DNA from: Corythucha ciliata
Taxonomy: Eukaryota; Arthropoda; Insecta; Hemiptera; Tingidae
Direction of reading: 5' to 3'
NCBI GenBank assembly: GCA_038030265.1
Contig: CM075943.1
Location: forward strand, 3,162,001 to 3,226,000
DNA: 64,000 nucleotides
The translations under genes were made by a program, and so were the position numbers. Position 1 is the first letter of the stretch; each line of letters opens with the position of its first letter. Below, piece after piece: positions 11,190 through 22,166 of this stretch. The notes under the pieces were generated by a model, which saw nothing but the letters and a program-made list of their open reading frames with translations, did not search any database and was not told where the DNA came from.

Positions 11190-11640
11190 ACCGAAAAAAA
11201 TTCGCGCCTTTTGAAAGAAACTTCGCAGCTAAAATAAGGGAAAATACACTAACCCCTCCAGTTTCTTTAGGCTCTTGAGCGAATAAAATTGAGAAGGTGT
11301 CCTAATGTGCTGTTCATGGGGCAAGAAGTTTGGAAAAACTGCTAATATTAATGGCTGAAACTGCGAAAAAGGGCTCATTAGTGGTCTTTTGACGCAAATT
11401 TCAGTCTAAAATTGACAAAAAAACCGCCGATTCGCGGTGCACAGATGCCATTTTACGGTTATGCGCTAATGTGCTGTTAGTGGGCGAAGCCTGCGGTTAA
11501 AATTGAGAGAAAAGTGCAAAGTCGTCACTGAAATTGATCAAAACCGTCAATGCGGGGTCATAAAAGTTATAAAGTCTAAATTCACGGCTGAAAATCGCGA
11601 ATTTGCGACTAATAATGAGAAAACCTATTCGCCTATTTTC
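11190..11640 (+). repeat. Sub-repeat family, second architecture, forward orientation
   Basis: This tract shares a long, non-periodic order of blocks with 24895-25180. Both have a TTCGCG..TAAAAT block, an AAATACAC...CCCTC/CCTGTTTC block, a TAGG.TC.TTGAGC block, then CTAATATT..TGGCT and ACTGCGA. That marks it as a copy of a dispersed element rather than a simple local tandem expansion. Reverse-strand relatives lie at 55640-55930 and 62820-63060. Confidence 0.6.
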
Positions 11641-11844
11641 ATAATTCGAGCAGCGCTGTCGTTGGCCACTTGGGAACTAGCTCATGTGGGCAGTCTTCTT
11701 ACTATGTTTCTAATGGAAATCACCCACAACAACTGTTTCCCAAAATGGCCAACTGCAGCGCTGCCTGATTGATGAAATAGGCGAACCACATTCGTGAATG
11801 GCACTAAAAAATCAATGAAACCAATTTGTTTAACATGTGATACG

Positions 11845-14280
11845 CAGTGGCGGATCTAGGATTTTAACCTTGGGAGGGGTTGTACCATGAATCTCTCTCT
11901 TTTTTCCTGAGTTTCAGCCGCAAACATGCCTCTATACGAACCAATAATTGTTTTTTTTTCTCAAATTTAACCATGAATTAGCGGTTTTTGCCGCGATCTA
12001 AGTGCTTTTTCTCAATTTTAGCCGCGAATTTATTTCTTCATTTCAGACGCGAATCACCGCATTTCCTCAATTTTGGCCGTGAATTAGTGGATTTTCACAA
12101 ATTGATCCCTCCGTTTCAGCGAGCGAATAAGCGCTTCTTGCCCACTTTAGCCGTGAATTACTGAATTTCAAACTGCGAATGAGCTCTTCCTCTACATTTT
12201 AGACGGCAATTAGTGGTTTGTCTCAGTTTTAGCCACGAGTTAACGTTTTATTCCTCTAATTTTAACGTTTTTCTTCACTTCTTAGTCATGCGAATTAGCG
12301 CTTATCACCATTTCAGCCGCAAGTTATCTCGTTTCCTTAGTTCTAGCAGAGAATTAGCGTTTTTTTTTTTTTTCTTCGTTTTAGCTGAGCATTATTTCCG
12401 AATTTCAACCGTGAATTATTCCTTAATTTCACGCCTGGAATCACCGCTTTTACTCAATTTCAGCTTCGAACTGGAGGATTTTCACAAAATCCGTAATTTT
12501 GCGTTTATCTTCTGCTGCTGATAAGCTCTTTGTGCCAAAATTAGCTACGAATTAAATATTTAATTATCTTCGTTTTAGTTGCAAATGAGCATTTTACATC
12601 AATTTTAGACGGGAATTAGCGGTTTGTCTCAATTTTAGCCGTGAATAAGCGGCTTCTCTATCACTTGTATCCGTGAATTAGCTTTTTTTCTCAATTTTTA
12701 CCGCGATCTAAGCGCTTTTTCTCAATTTTTAGTCGCAAATTATTTCTCAATTTTAGCCACGAATTACCGCGTTTCCTCAATTTTAGCCAATTTTCTCAAA
12801 TTGTTCCGCGAATTGGCTTATTTCTTCGTTTTACTTGTGAATGAGCGTTTTACTTCAATTTTATAGGCCGGAATTAGTAGATTTTCTCAGTTTTAGCCGC
12901 GAATTAGCGATTTTTCTCAATTGCGCTTTTTTCTATTGTTGCCTCGAGAAAACCACGAATTTTGCGTTTTGAAAAATTAATTGTTGAGCCAGATGAGCGA
13001 TGGACTTCAGTTTTTTCTCAATTTTCCCCACATATTAGTTATTTTTTTCATTTTCAGCCGCGGATTAGTGATTTATTTTCGTTTTCTACTATGAGTCAAT
13101 GCTTTTCTGCTGTCGCTTAAAGCCGCTATTTGATATTACCGTTTTTTTTTTCAACGTTCTCCCGCGTACTCGCCCAAAGAGTAGCACATTAGAATGCTTT
13201 CTCAATTAGCCAATTTTCTCAAATTGTTCCGCGAATTGGCTTATTTCTTCGTTTTAGTTGCAAATGAGCATTTTACATCAATTTTAGACGGGAATTAGCG
13301 GTTTGTCTCAATTTTAGCCAATTTTCTCAAATTGTTCCGCGAATTGGCTTATTTCTTCGTTTTAGTTGCAAATGAGCATTTTACATCAATTTTAGACGGG
13401 AATTAGCGGTTTGTCTCAATTTTAGCCAATTTTCTCAAATTGTTCCGCGAATTGGCTTATTTCTTCGTTTTAGTTGCAAATGAGCATTTTACATCAATTT
13501 TAGACGGGAATTAGCGGTTTGTCTCAATTTTAGCCAATTTTCTCAAATTGTTCCGCGAATTGGCTTATTTCTTCGTTTTAGTTGCAAATGAGCATTTTAC
13601 ATCAATTTTAGACGGGAATTAGCGGTTTGTCTCAATTTTAGCCAATTTTCTCAAATTGTTCCGCGAATTGGCTTATTTCTTCGTTTTAGTTGCAAATGAG
13701 CATTTTACATCAATTTTAGACGGGAATTAGCGGTTTGTCTCAATTTTAGCCACGAATTACCGCGTTTCCTCAATTTTAGCCACGAATTACCGCGTTTCCT
13801 CAATTTTAGCCAATTTTCTCAAATTGTTCCGCGAATTGGCTTATTTCTTCGTTTTAGTTGCAAATGAGCATTTTACATCAATTTTAGACGGGAATTAGCG
13901 GTTTGTCTCAATTTTAGCCAATTTTCTCAAATTGTTCCGCGAATTGGCTTATTTCTTCGTTTTAGTTGCAAATGAGCATTTTACATCAATTTTAGACGGG
14001 AATTAGCGGTTTGTCTCAATTTTAGCCGCGAATTACGTGGCTTTCTCAATTTTAGCCAATTTTCTCAAATTGTTCCGCGAATTGGCTTATTTCTTCGTTT
14101 TAGTTGCAAATGAGCATTTTACATCAATTTTAGACGGGAATTAGCGGTTTGTCTCAATTTTAGCCAATTTTCTCAAATTGTTCCGCGAATTGGCTTATTT
14201 CTTCGTTTTAGTTGCAAATGAGCATTTTACATCAATTTTAGACGGGAATTAGCGGTTTGTCTCAATTTTAGCCGTGAACA
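11845..14280 (-). repeat. Long sub-repeat tract in reverse orientation, starting at a possible hAT-like terminus
   Basis: From about 11930 the complement of the 30-bp unit is repeated (core CAATTTTAGCCGCGAATTA, then GCG and TTTTTCT). The tract begins just after CAGTGGCGGATCTAGG at 11845, which has the form of a hAT-type terminus, but I found no matching right end or target duplication. The right part contains the regular 108-bp array listed separately. Confidence 0.65.
13209..14270. repeat. Tandem array of nine near-identical 108-bp units with 30-bp unit insertions
   Basis: Copies begin at 13209, 13317, 13425, 13533, 13641, 13809, 13917, 14055 and 14163, each 108 bp and close to identical. 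Between the fifth and sixth copies sit two 30-bp basal units (13749-13808). Between the seventh and eighth sits one (14025-14054). A diverged 108-like copy lies upstream near 12777. The spacing shows that the 30-bp unit is the ancestral period and that the 108-mer is a recently amplified higher-order unit. Confidence 0.9.
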
Positions 14281-14489
14281 AGCGGAATTACCAAATGTAT
14301 CTTTGAAATTAGCGCTTGCTTGTGCCGAGAAGTAGCGTATTTCTCCATTTTAGCTGCTGATAAGCCAACAATTCAGAAAATTAATGCAAATATATAAAAT
14401 ATTTGCAGATATTCTATTTTTCACATCACGAGAACGCCCATTCGTCGAGAAATCATCATTCTGTGCAGATCCCTTCAACTTCAAATGTG

Positions 14490-15023
14490 TGTTTCAAATG
14501 TTTAAGCTTTGGGCACATGAGTCGTAACTGCTCTTAGATGTTCTAAATGTGGCCAGGACCACGAAAGCTCTAAATGTACAAGCGACAAAACACCTACTTG
14601 TGTGCATTGTGGAGGCCCCCACAGCGCACTGGATAAGAATAAATGTCCTGAACACAGCAAGCAAAACGCGATTCGTAACATCATGTCTGAAGAAAACCTG
14701 TCATGGAAGCAAGAGAAAAGATAAAAATGTCTTCTTTCAGGACAGCACTTCTGGCGAAGGCGCCTGATCTGAATAATAAGGCAATGTTCCCTGAACTCAG
14801 GAGTTCAAACAGAATCCCGCCGAAAAGGCCTCGAACAATCTTATCATTAAGCCCAACAGAACAATCACGCGCAGAAATCCTGAAAAGTTATAGCGTCAGA
14901 GACGGCCCGGCGACGCCAATCACTTCAAACCCTCATCGATCAGACTCCTCAGATGGTAATGTTGAGAGAACTGGGGTGGTCAGGAAGGATGACAGAATGG
15001 ATGTCAAATTTGTGAAGCTCTAA
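14490..15023 (+). pseudogene. ORF1 remnant (zinc-knuckle region) of a second I-group LINE
   Basis: A frame-shifted remnant of a gag-like ORF1. Three zinc-knuckle motifs can be read in order across frames: CFKCLSFGHMSRNC from 14490, then CSKCGQDHESSKC, then CVHCGGPHSALDKNKC near 14600. A basic, serine-rich tail follows to about 15023. The N-terminal part is missing, so the copy begins inside ORF1. It leads directly into endonuclease and RT remnants of the same element. Frame breaks show that it is no longer functional. Confidence 0.75.
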
Positions 15024-15139
15024 CCATAATTCTCTGTGGCATGAAAAATTTAGCGCATAAGTCTGAAGAGGAATTGTTCGTTGAAATCAAAGACAAGATA
15101 GACCATCTAGGGTTCTTTCGTTAACTTCTCTGAAAGATT

Positions 15140-15345
15140 ATGAAAATCGTACAATGGAATGCTAGATCTGTGGTTTCTAACAAAGGAAACCTTAAGTTCT
15201 TTCTTCACAATGAAAATGTAGACTTAGCACTTATTCAAGAAACATGGTTTAAACCAGGATCTACAGTCACGTTTCAACCAACCAATTACACGCCGTTTAA
15301 GAAAATGGGATATTCATAAAGCAGACTGGGCGACATAATAGGGAA
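15140..15345 (+). pseudogene. Endonuclease N-terminus remnant of the second LINE
   Basis: Beginning with ATG at 15139, the plus strand reads MKIVQWNARSVVSNKGNLKF and then a block with LALIQETWFKPGS. These are the QWN and catalytic-Glu motifs of LINE endonucleases. The frame breaks near 15320 and most of the domain (the GDFN and SDH motifs) is missing, so there is an internal deletion before the pre-RT region at 15350. Confidence 0.75.
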
Positions 15346-15349
15346 GAGA

Positions 15350-17345
15350 TGGAACGTCACGCAGCAACAGCGAGCAGTAAGGACAACCTGAAAAGTTATG
15401 ACGAATTTCTCCAACTTATGAATGAAGCTGGCGAGAAATCTATTCCGAAATATTCATACCGGGTGAAAAGTAGATCGGGAAAAATGTGGGGGAACGCACA
15501 ATGCAGTCAAGCCATGAAAGACCGGAAAAATGCATTCGTAGCATACCAACCTATTGCGATTATAAGAAGTCAGAAGCGAAAGCGAAAAGGATCATCCGGG
15601 AGAGTAAGCGTTCAACGTGGAAAACCTTCTGTCAAAGCAATCGGCATTCCAATGTCACTTATGTTTGGCGAACACTGAAAAGGCTGAGCAATAAATCCGA
15701 TCACCCCTTGAGCTCCAACGCGACTGCTATGTCAACGGACGAATGCATGAATGAGTTCCTACAAAAGCTATGCCCCCCTTACGTCCCCGTCTCCGTTTTA
15801 GACAACGCAGGCAGTGACATTATTTTGAAGTCAGACCAACACTTCGTACTCAGCGAGGTTACACTCGAAGAATTGAACCTAGCCATAAAGCACAACGCGA
15901 ACACTGCCCCCGGACTGGATAATATTCACTATTCAATGTTAACCAACCTACCATTAGTGGCACAGGAACTCCTTCTCAAAATATTCAATAATATATGGAC
16001 TAAGGGCGAATATCCTCAGAGTTGGAAAGAGTATTTAGTCGTTCCAATCCTAAAGAGAGGGAAGAGACAAGACGACTGTCTCTCGTACCGTCCCATCTCG
16101 ATGTCATCGTGTACTCTCAAGACTTTCGAGAGGATGGTAAAAAACAGACTAGAATGGCACCTCGAGTTTCATAATCTACTGCCCAAAACTTTCGCAAGGG
16201 GATTTCGCAAAGGAAGAAGCGTATACGACTGCCACACTAGCTTAATCAGTGACATTGAGGTAGCGTTCACGACAAACGAAGTGTTACTTGGACTTTTCTT
16301 AGACATTGAGGGGGCGTACGACAACGTCCAATTACACGTATTGGAAATTCAAAATGTCAGATTTAGGGCTTCCACCAGGTTTCTCCCACAGAATCACACA
16401 TCTTCTTTCCAACAGACAAATTTTTGTACATCATAACGACAAACTCTTCGGCCCTTGCACAGCCGCCCTCGGACTGCCTCAAGGAGGAATTTTGAGCTCC
16501 CTATTGTACGCCATATATGTAGCCGATCTTGAAAACAAGATACGTCCTACATGTGACCTCATACAATTTGCCGATGATATATGTGTGTACAGTAAACAAA
16601 AAACAATAGAGACGTGTATCGAGAGATTATCGGAAGCACTCGACATTATTAATCGATGAACGTTAATAAACGGGCTTTTAGTCTCTCGAGAGAAATCAGT
16701 TGTCTGCCCATTCACGCGAGAAATCTCCAATTTGGCAATGAGTTGAGCATCGGAGGTTGTCTGCTCTCATGTAAGGAAGAAGTAAAGTTTCTTGGGCTCT
16801 ATCTGGATTACAAATTGAAATGGACGACCCACCTTGATTGCATAACCAAGAAAGCCGAGAGGTACATGAACGTCCTTAGAATTGTAGCTCACAACAAGTG
16901 GAGTGCAGACCCAAAAACAAGCCTGACCTTTTATCGTGCAACAGTACGATCTATCATAGATGTCGGATCGCTCTTTTACGGTAGTGGCAACAAGGAAAGA
17001 CTGAAATTAATCGACCGAATTCAGCTCTCCGCCCTCCGAATATGCCTAGGTTATTTAAAGAGCACACCAACTGATGTCATGCAGGTCGAAGCAGCGGAAA
17101 TACCCCTAAGTCTAAGAAGGCGTACTCTCACTGATAGATACGTTACGAATGTGGTATCATATAAACCCTACATAGCAGGAAAATTGTCGCAGTTAGTTAG
17201 AATGGTCACCAACTATGCTTATTGGCGCAGCAAACCTCAACCCCTAGTTGTTGAAAGCTTTCTAGCCATCGCAGAATACAGCACGACTGTGTGTATACAT
17301 ACCACACTTTCCCCATTAACGGGAACAATTTTAGCACTTTAATCA
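15350..17345 (+). pseudogene. Reverse transcriptase of the second I-group LINE, frame-shifted
   Basis: RT motifs read in order across three frames: NTAPGLDNIHYS and YRPISMSSCTLKTFERMV (15486-16436 frame), LLGLFLDIEGAYDNV with the first catalytic Asp near 16310, GLPQGGILSSLLYAIYVADLE and QFADD (16306-16659 frame), then the thumb and connection region (16656-17342 frame). Breaks near 15660, 16330 and 16656 prevent one product. The RNase H half of the same element resumes at about 20110, after the R1-like insertion. The FADD and GGILS signatures fit the I group. Confidence 0.85.
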
Positions 17346-17364
17346 AGGAAATAAACACAGCCTC

Positions 17365-20105
17365 TCTCTCTCTCTCTGCGGAACTCCTTAAGATGTGGCC
17401 AGTACCTAGACCTTTTTGCAGGCCTTTACCTGGCCTGTACCCCATCTTTGGCCCGGATACCGCAACAGAGTCGGTCCCATCGCTCAGCTCAACCCGTTAG
17501 CCACGGCTGCTGCCAGCCAGCCGTGCCCGAGAGAGACCACGCGGAGGTGGGTCTTTTGAGCTGAGGATGCTGGCTTCCGCCATGGACCGAAACCGGACAG
17601 GGAAGAGAACCCTGCCCGGGTTGCCCGAGTAGGGAACCCTACTCAAGCATGGCCGGTCCCAGCCCTCTTCGCTCCAGCCAGGAGCGGGAGAAGGCCAGGA
17701 GGCGGCCATACGCCCGCCGGTCTCGGACAAGAGCCGCGTCTCCCGGCGGGCCTCCACTCCCCCATGTCGCCCGCCGCAGATCCCCGTGGAGGCTGCAGCG
17801 ACGAAGCACATGGTCGGCGGTCTCCTCCTCGACACCACAAGGGCATGTTGGAGAGTCCCGCCGCCGGAAGAACCACAACTTGGCGTTAAACGAGCCGTGT
17901 CCAGTCAGGATTTGCATGGCAGCGTGCTCAAGGGTGAACCACTTGGCCGCTGCCAGTCTCGTCCGAACGTCGGGCATGAACCCGAATGTACGCCTACCCG
18001 TTGAACTGTAAGTCCAACGCGCCTGCCAAGCCTCAACGACTAGGTCGTCAAGGAGGCGGAGGCCCCATGCGGCCCCCCACTCATCGGCCAAGAGACCGAG
18101 GCGCTCTGCCCAATCTTCACGGCACCGTACCCGGTCCAAGTTTCCCTGAACCAGGCGGCGCCCGTGAACCCATGCGTCGAGCAGGAGGTCCGCAGGAGGT
18201 ATCCCCGCCAGCACCTGAAGCGCGCCGGAACTTACAGTCCGGTACGCCATGGTCACCCTTACCAAGGCCTGCCGCTGCAAGCTGAGGACCTTCGCCCTCT
18301 GAGCTTTCGTGGGCCGGTGCCACCACCACGTTGCACCGTACAGCAGGGTAGGTATGAATACCGCCCTGAAGTAACGAGCTCGGCAGTGGAAGTTCGTGCC
18401 CCATACGTTGCCCCCCACCGACCTAAAGAGGGCAAAGGTCCTCTCCAGCTTCCCCGCAACCGCCTCTAGCTGCGGGGTCGCTGTCCTCCCCGGGTTAATC
18501 TCGACCCCTAGGTAGCGGCCCTGCCGTTCCCCCACAAGGCGTGATCCCCGATAGCGCACCACCAGGGGGCTACCCTGCGAGAGACGACCCCGCATTAGGA
18601 CCATTTGGGTCTTCGGCACCGCGAGAGCCAGTTTGACCGCCCCGCACCATTCGTCCACGACCCGCAACAGCCGATCGATCTCCCGACCGGCCTCGTCCCG
18701 GGAGCGCGCCGCGACAACAACCGCAAGGTCGTCCACGTACGCCACTCCCTCGAAACCCTCCCCCTGCAAAAGCCACAAAAGGGCGGCAAAGAGAAGGTTC
18801 CACAAAGCAGCCGAGAGAACCGACCCCTGCGGGCAACCTCTGGTGAGAGGTTCCCGCACCTCCTCACTACCGTAGCGGAGCCGCACCTCCCTCGACTCGA
18901 AGTACGAGGCGATCACCCTAAAGATGTCGTTTGGGACACCAGCATCTCGCAGCGCCATCAAGACCCTTGGCCACGACACTGAGTCGAAGGCCCCCTGCAC
19001 ATCCAGCAGGACCGCCACCTTGTACTTCCCGTAGGGGGCATCGACGAGGGTCTGCACCGCGTCCAGTGCCGCATCCGTCGAGCCCCCTCTTACCCCCCCA
19101 AACTGGCGCGGATGGAGCGCCTCCTTGATGAAGGGCTCCAACCGGCCAAGGAGGAGCCGCTCCAGGACCTTGCTCTCGCAGGGCAGGAGGCTAATCGGCC
19201 TATAGCTACCGGGAGACGCCGGGTCGCGGTCGGGCGACTTCAGAAGAAGTATCACCACAGCGACCCGCCATCTCACCGGGAAGTACCCCGCCACAAGACA
19301 TCGATTGTAGAGCCCCAAAAAGGACTCCACCGCCGAGTCCGGGAGATGCTTAAGCATCTCAGGGCACACCCCGGTGAACCCCGGAGCCCTGCCCGACGCC
19401 AACCCACCAAGGGCGTCCCGAAGCTCCTCCTCCGTGAAGAGCTCACTGCCTGCCGTTTGTGGGACCACCGCCGCTTCCGCTCTTGATTCGCGATCCGCAG
19501 CAGAGTCCTCCCCGGGTTCGTCCCGCGGGAAGATACGTCGGATGAAGTTCCTCAGCGTATCCTCCACAGTCCCCCCACCACGCGACGCATCCAGAAACGG
19601 GAGGACGCTCGGAGACCTGATCTTTCCCACGGCGACTCTGTAGGGAATGCCCCAAGGGTTCGCCGAGAGACCATCCTCAACGAACGTCCTCCACGCGGCC
19701 CGCCTGGACCGCCGAAGAGCCTTTTTTAGGTCCCCCCTCGCGAGCGCATAACGCCCGCCTGCAGCCTCGCGACCCGGGCCTCGAGTCCTTTGATAGGCCC
19801 GGCGCAGCCTACGAGCCCGCGAGGAAAGACCCGCAACCTCGGCATTCCACCACGGAACTATCCCGCCACGTGATTGGTGAACACGCGGGACTGTATCGTC
19901 AGCGGAGCCCATGACGATGGCCTCCATCGCCTCCACGGCCTCGTCCACGAGCTCCAATCCCGACGCCCCCGGAGGAGGGCCCGCGAGGTCGGCCTCGAAG
20001 AGGAGGCGATCCGCCTGGCACCTGTACGCGTCCCATCGGGCACGCCTGAAGTCAAACCGGCCCGATCCCGAACCTCCCACGCCACGGCCACTGACACCTG
20101 TGACG
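17365..20105 (-). mobile_element. R1-like LINE, 5'-truncated, nested in the second LINE
   Basis: A strikingly GC-rich block on the minus strand, flanked by AT-rich sequence, splits the plus-strand LINE between its RT and RNase H parts. It lacks ORF1 and endonuclease and starts just before the RT domain, which is the usual result of incomplete target-primed synthesis. The left (3') edge lies near a CT microsatellite at about 17362-17377. I could not define the target duplication. The right edge is near 20105, where plus-strand host-LINE coding (IFPDYSETLP) resumes. Confidence 0.8.
17639..20104 (-). CDS. R1-like reverse transcriptase ORF, truncated at its N-terminus
   Basis: One open minus-strand frame of about 820 element-derived residues. 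Pre-RT sequence with VPWWNAEVAGLSSRARRLRR is followed by the RT: LRDALGGLASGRAPGFTG, YRPISLLPCESKVLERLL, VAVLLDVQGAFDSV with a catalytic Asp, GCPQGSVLSAALWNLLF, and YVDD encoded near 18730. After the thumb comes a C-terminal CCHC-like motif, CPCGVEEETADHVLRRC, near 17800-17860. The order and the CPQGSVLS/LWN block are typical of the R1 clade. No RNase H is present, as expected for R1. The open frame also runs about 30 codons into antisense host-LINE sequence at its start. Freedom from stops suggests a fairly recent insertion, but without the endonuclease it cannot move on its own. Confidence 0.85.
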   Translation of the reverse strand, partial: VTGVSGRGVGGSGSGRFDFRRARWDAYRCQADRLLFEADLAGPPPGASGLELVDEAVEAMEAIVMGSADDTVPRVHQSRGGIVPWWNAEVAGLSSRARRLRRAYQRTRGPGREAAGGRYALARGDLKKALRRSRRAAWRTFVEDGLSANPWGIPYRVAVGKIRSPSVLPFLDASRGGGTVEDTLRNFIRRIFPRDEPGEDSAADRESRAEAAVVPQTAGSELFTEEELRDALGGLASGRAPGFTGVCPEMLKHLPDSAVESFLGLYNRCLVAGYFPVRWRVAVVILLLKSPDRDPASPGSYRPISLLPCESKVLERLLLGRLEPFIKEALHPRQFGGVRGGSTDAALDAVQTLVDAPYGKYKVAVLLDVQGAFDSVSWPRVLMALRDAGVPNDIFRVIASYFESREVRLRYGSEEVREPLTRGCPQGSVLSAALWNLLFAALLWLLQGEGFEGVAYVDDLAVVVAARSRDEAGREIDRLLRVVDEWCGAVKLALAVPKTQMVLMRGRLSQGSPLVVRYRGSRLVGERQGRYLGVEINPGRTATPQLEAVAGKLERTFALFRSVGGNVWGTNFHCRARYFRAVFIPTLLYGATWWWHRPTKAQRAKVLSLQRQALVRVTMAYRTVSSGALQVLAGIPPADLLLDAWVHGRRLVQGNLDRVRCREDWAERLGLLADEWGAAWGLRLLDDLVVEAWQARWTYSSTGRRTFGFMPDVRTRLAAAKWFTLEHAAMQILTGHGSFNAKLWFFRRRDSPTCPCGVEEETADHVLRRCSLHGDLRRATWGSGGPPGDAALVRDRRAYGRLLAFSRSWLERRGLGPAMLE

Positions 20106-21065
20106 ATGCCAAATGAAACGACACAGCCATCTTTCCAGACTATAGTGAAACCTTGCCAAGTGCTGTTAATCTGTATTTCAGGAACGACGTTCAAAACTTA
20201 ATCCCCAACCACTCCCTAATATAATACAGACGCGGCCAAAAACGAGAAACATGTAGGGGCCGCGGTGTATGACCCATTAAACAACGTAACTAAGCAGTTC
20301 AAACTACATCAGTTCATGTCAAGCGCTTCTGCAGAAATAGTTGCGGTAATTGAGGCTGTTAAATATGTACAGTCCCTCCTAGCAGGAAAATACGCAGTTT
20401 TGACTGACTCTAAGAGCCTGTTAGATGGCGTGAATAAACGGTACGAAGCACACACATGTTATCTTCTCTTGGACCTGAAGGCTTGTATCATAAGTAGTAA
20501 ACCATCCCACGTTATCACTCTAGCGTGGGTGAAGGGGCATGTAGGCATCACCGGAAATGAAATCGCAGACAAGATGGCCAAAAGAGCTTCAGATCAGGGG
20601 ACAATCGCCCCCTATAGAACACCCTCCTCCGATTACACGGAAAGATTACAAAAAGCCGTTCTCGAAACTTGGAACACCCAATATAATCAATCAAATAAAG
20701 GGGCCTTTTTCAAATCGTTTATGACTCGAGTAGGCAATCCCAGCAAAGAGATGAAAATTATGTGCAGATTACGTTCAGGACATGTGCCTTGCAGAGCTTA
20801 CCTGGCAAGAATAGGCAAAAAACCGTCAGAACTTTGTCCAGTGTGCCAAGCGCCAAATACATAGAGCAAAGAGAGAGGTTGCTGAACGAACTTTACCATG
20901 TTCTAGAATCGCCTTTTGATTACGGCACCATTTTGGCCAATGTTGATCATACAACTAAATATGTCACTAAATTCATAAAGGATTCGAAAATCAAAGTATG
21001 AAACAAAATAAATTAGCTGCAAAATGGTGACGAGACACAATAACCCAATAATAAAAAAGAACACG
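20106..21065 (+). pseudogene. RNase H and C-terminus of the second LINE
   Basis: Continuation of the LINE at 14490. Coding resumes with IFPDYSETLPSAVNLYFRND. After a frameshift near 20217 it reads TDAAKNEKHVGAAVYDP, then TDSKS, and WVKGHVGITGNEIADKMAKRA: an RNase H domain with its acidic residues. It ends with GHVPCRAYLARIGKKPSELC followed by PVC, where a stop at about 20862 cuts the zinc motif. The last ~45 residues continue in another frame to 20999. A short AT-rich 3' UTR ends near an AATAAT string at about 21045. Several breaks make it non-functional. Confidence 0.82.
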
Positions 21066-21109
21066 TATTACACATTTATAAAGGTTAGAAAAAAAAATGA
21101 CAAATTCAT

Positions 21110-21835
21110 CGCAAATGTGACGATTTTATACCAATACAGACGATTTCACGCCAAAGCTGAAGTGTTGTCTCATAACTGATGACGTTAATACATAACTGGT
21201 CATTTTACCCAAAAACTGACTGTTTTAATTCCAAAACTTACGATTTAATCCAAAAAACGTTCCTAAACTGACGATTTTACCCTGAAACTTGCGGTTCCAC
21301 CCAAAAAATATCACTTTACCTCAAAACTGAATATTTTACTTCAAAATTGACATTTTACTGTGTTGGGCACAGCTTTTCAGGGCACATAGAGTCAGTTTTG
21401 ACGATTTCAAGGCTTGAATAGCTATAATTACCATTTTTAGGGCGCACAGTCTTTCCAATTATAGGAGCGAATAGTGCGTCCCAAGTCAAGGCGAGAACAG
21501 CCAGGTTGGCCATTTTCGGCGCGCTCCGAATGGTCTATTTTGCCATTTTCAGGGCAGGAGTCACTTGTTCAGACATTTTTAGAGATCGATTCGTAAGGTA
21601 ATCCATTTCTAGAGCTCGTAAAGTAAATTCTGCAATTTCTAGGTTTTAAATATAGGTAGTAATTTTATCCATTTTAAAGACACGAATCGTCAGTTTTGCT
21701 ATTTTCAGGGCTCAAATACCTAGTCCATCAAGCCAAGCCATGAAGTTTGACCATTCCTGGTGAGCAAATTGTCGATTTTGCCATTTTCAGGGAAGGAATA
21801 ATCTTTTTAGGCATTTTCCAGGGCACGTGAAGTAT
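21110..21835. repeat. Degenerate repeat family built on 'CCATTTTCAGGGC' and 'AAACTGACGATTTTA'
   Basis: The left half repeats a unit like ACTGACGATTTTACCCCAAA. The right half repeats TTGCCATTTTCAGGGCACGA with a period of roughly 35-70 bp. It differs from the CTCAATTTTAGCC family. A small related patch lies at about 32680-32820. No coding potential is seen. Confidence 0.6.
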
Positions 21836-21948
21836 AAATGTGGGCGTGGAGGCTATAGCAGTGGTCCCTTGATGAGAAAACCTGTCCGTGTTATGATAAA
21901 TAATTTAATTTTTTTCTCAAGATTAATAATTAATTTTATCGTTTCCAG

Positions 21949-22166
21949 GTGTGGAAGATGGCAATCATGCGAGCGGCGTATACGGAAGCACTCCACGAAC
22001 TCAAAGTTCAGGAAGTAGTTCGGCGTCACCGCCTCATGCAACGTCAACGGCGGCGTCAATGCTCATTGTTCCTCATCCGCTAGGACCGTCGAAAGCCGAG
22101 ACGCAGCATCATGTCGTCACGCAGAATGGTTCGGGTCGAAAGTACCAGTGCAAAATGTGCCCTTCG
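21949..22166 (+). CDS. Internal host exon of a C2H2 zinc-finger protein, possibly Rotund/Squeeze-like
   Basis: A 218-bp exon with a pyrimidine-rich acceptor (TTTATCGTTTCCAG, AG at 21947-21948) and a strong donor (G|GTAAGT at 22167). After two bases completing a split codon, 72 codons read without a stop in a Ser/Thr/His-rich, low-complexity stretch (SSGSSSASPPHATSTAAS), then VVTQNGSGRKYQCKMCPS. The KYQCKMCP ending is the start of a C2H2 finger (Cys-x2-Cys), so the rest of the finger must lie in a later exon. That opening resembles, as I recall it, the first finger of Rotund/Squeeze-type factors. The family name is tentative. No other exon of the gene is recognised in the window. Confidence 0.7.

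Noticed and set aside
11845..11890. Complete second hAT element starting CAGTGGCGGATC
   Set aside because: No matching right terminus or 8-bp duplication was found, so only a possible left end is noted.
12600..14280. Regular ~30-bp repeats as a CRISPR array
   Set aside because: Units are contiguous and degenerate with no unique spacers, there are no cas genes, and the window is eukaryotic.
17986..20116. Several plus-strand frames of 80-125 codons opposite the R1-like ORF
   Set aside because: They are shadows caused by high GC and overlap a well-supported RT frame on the other strand.
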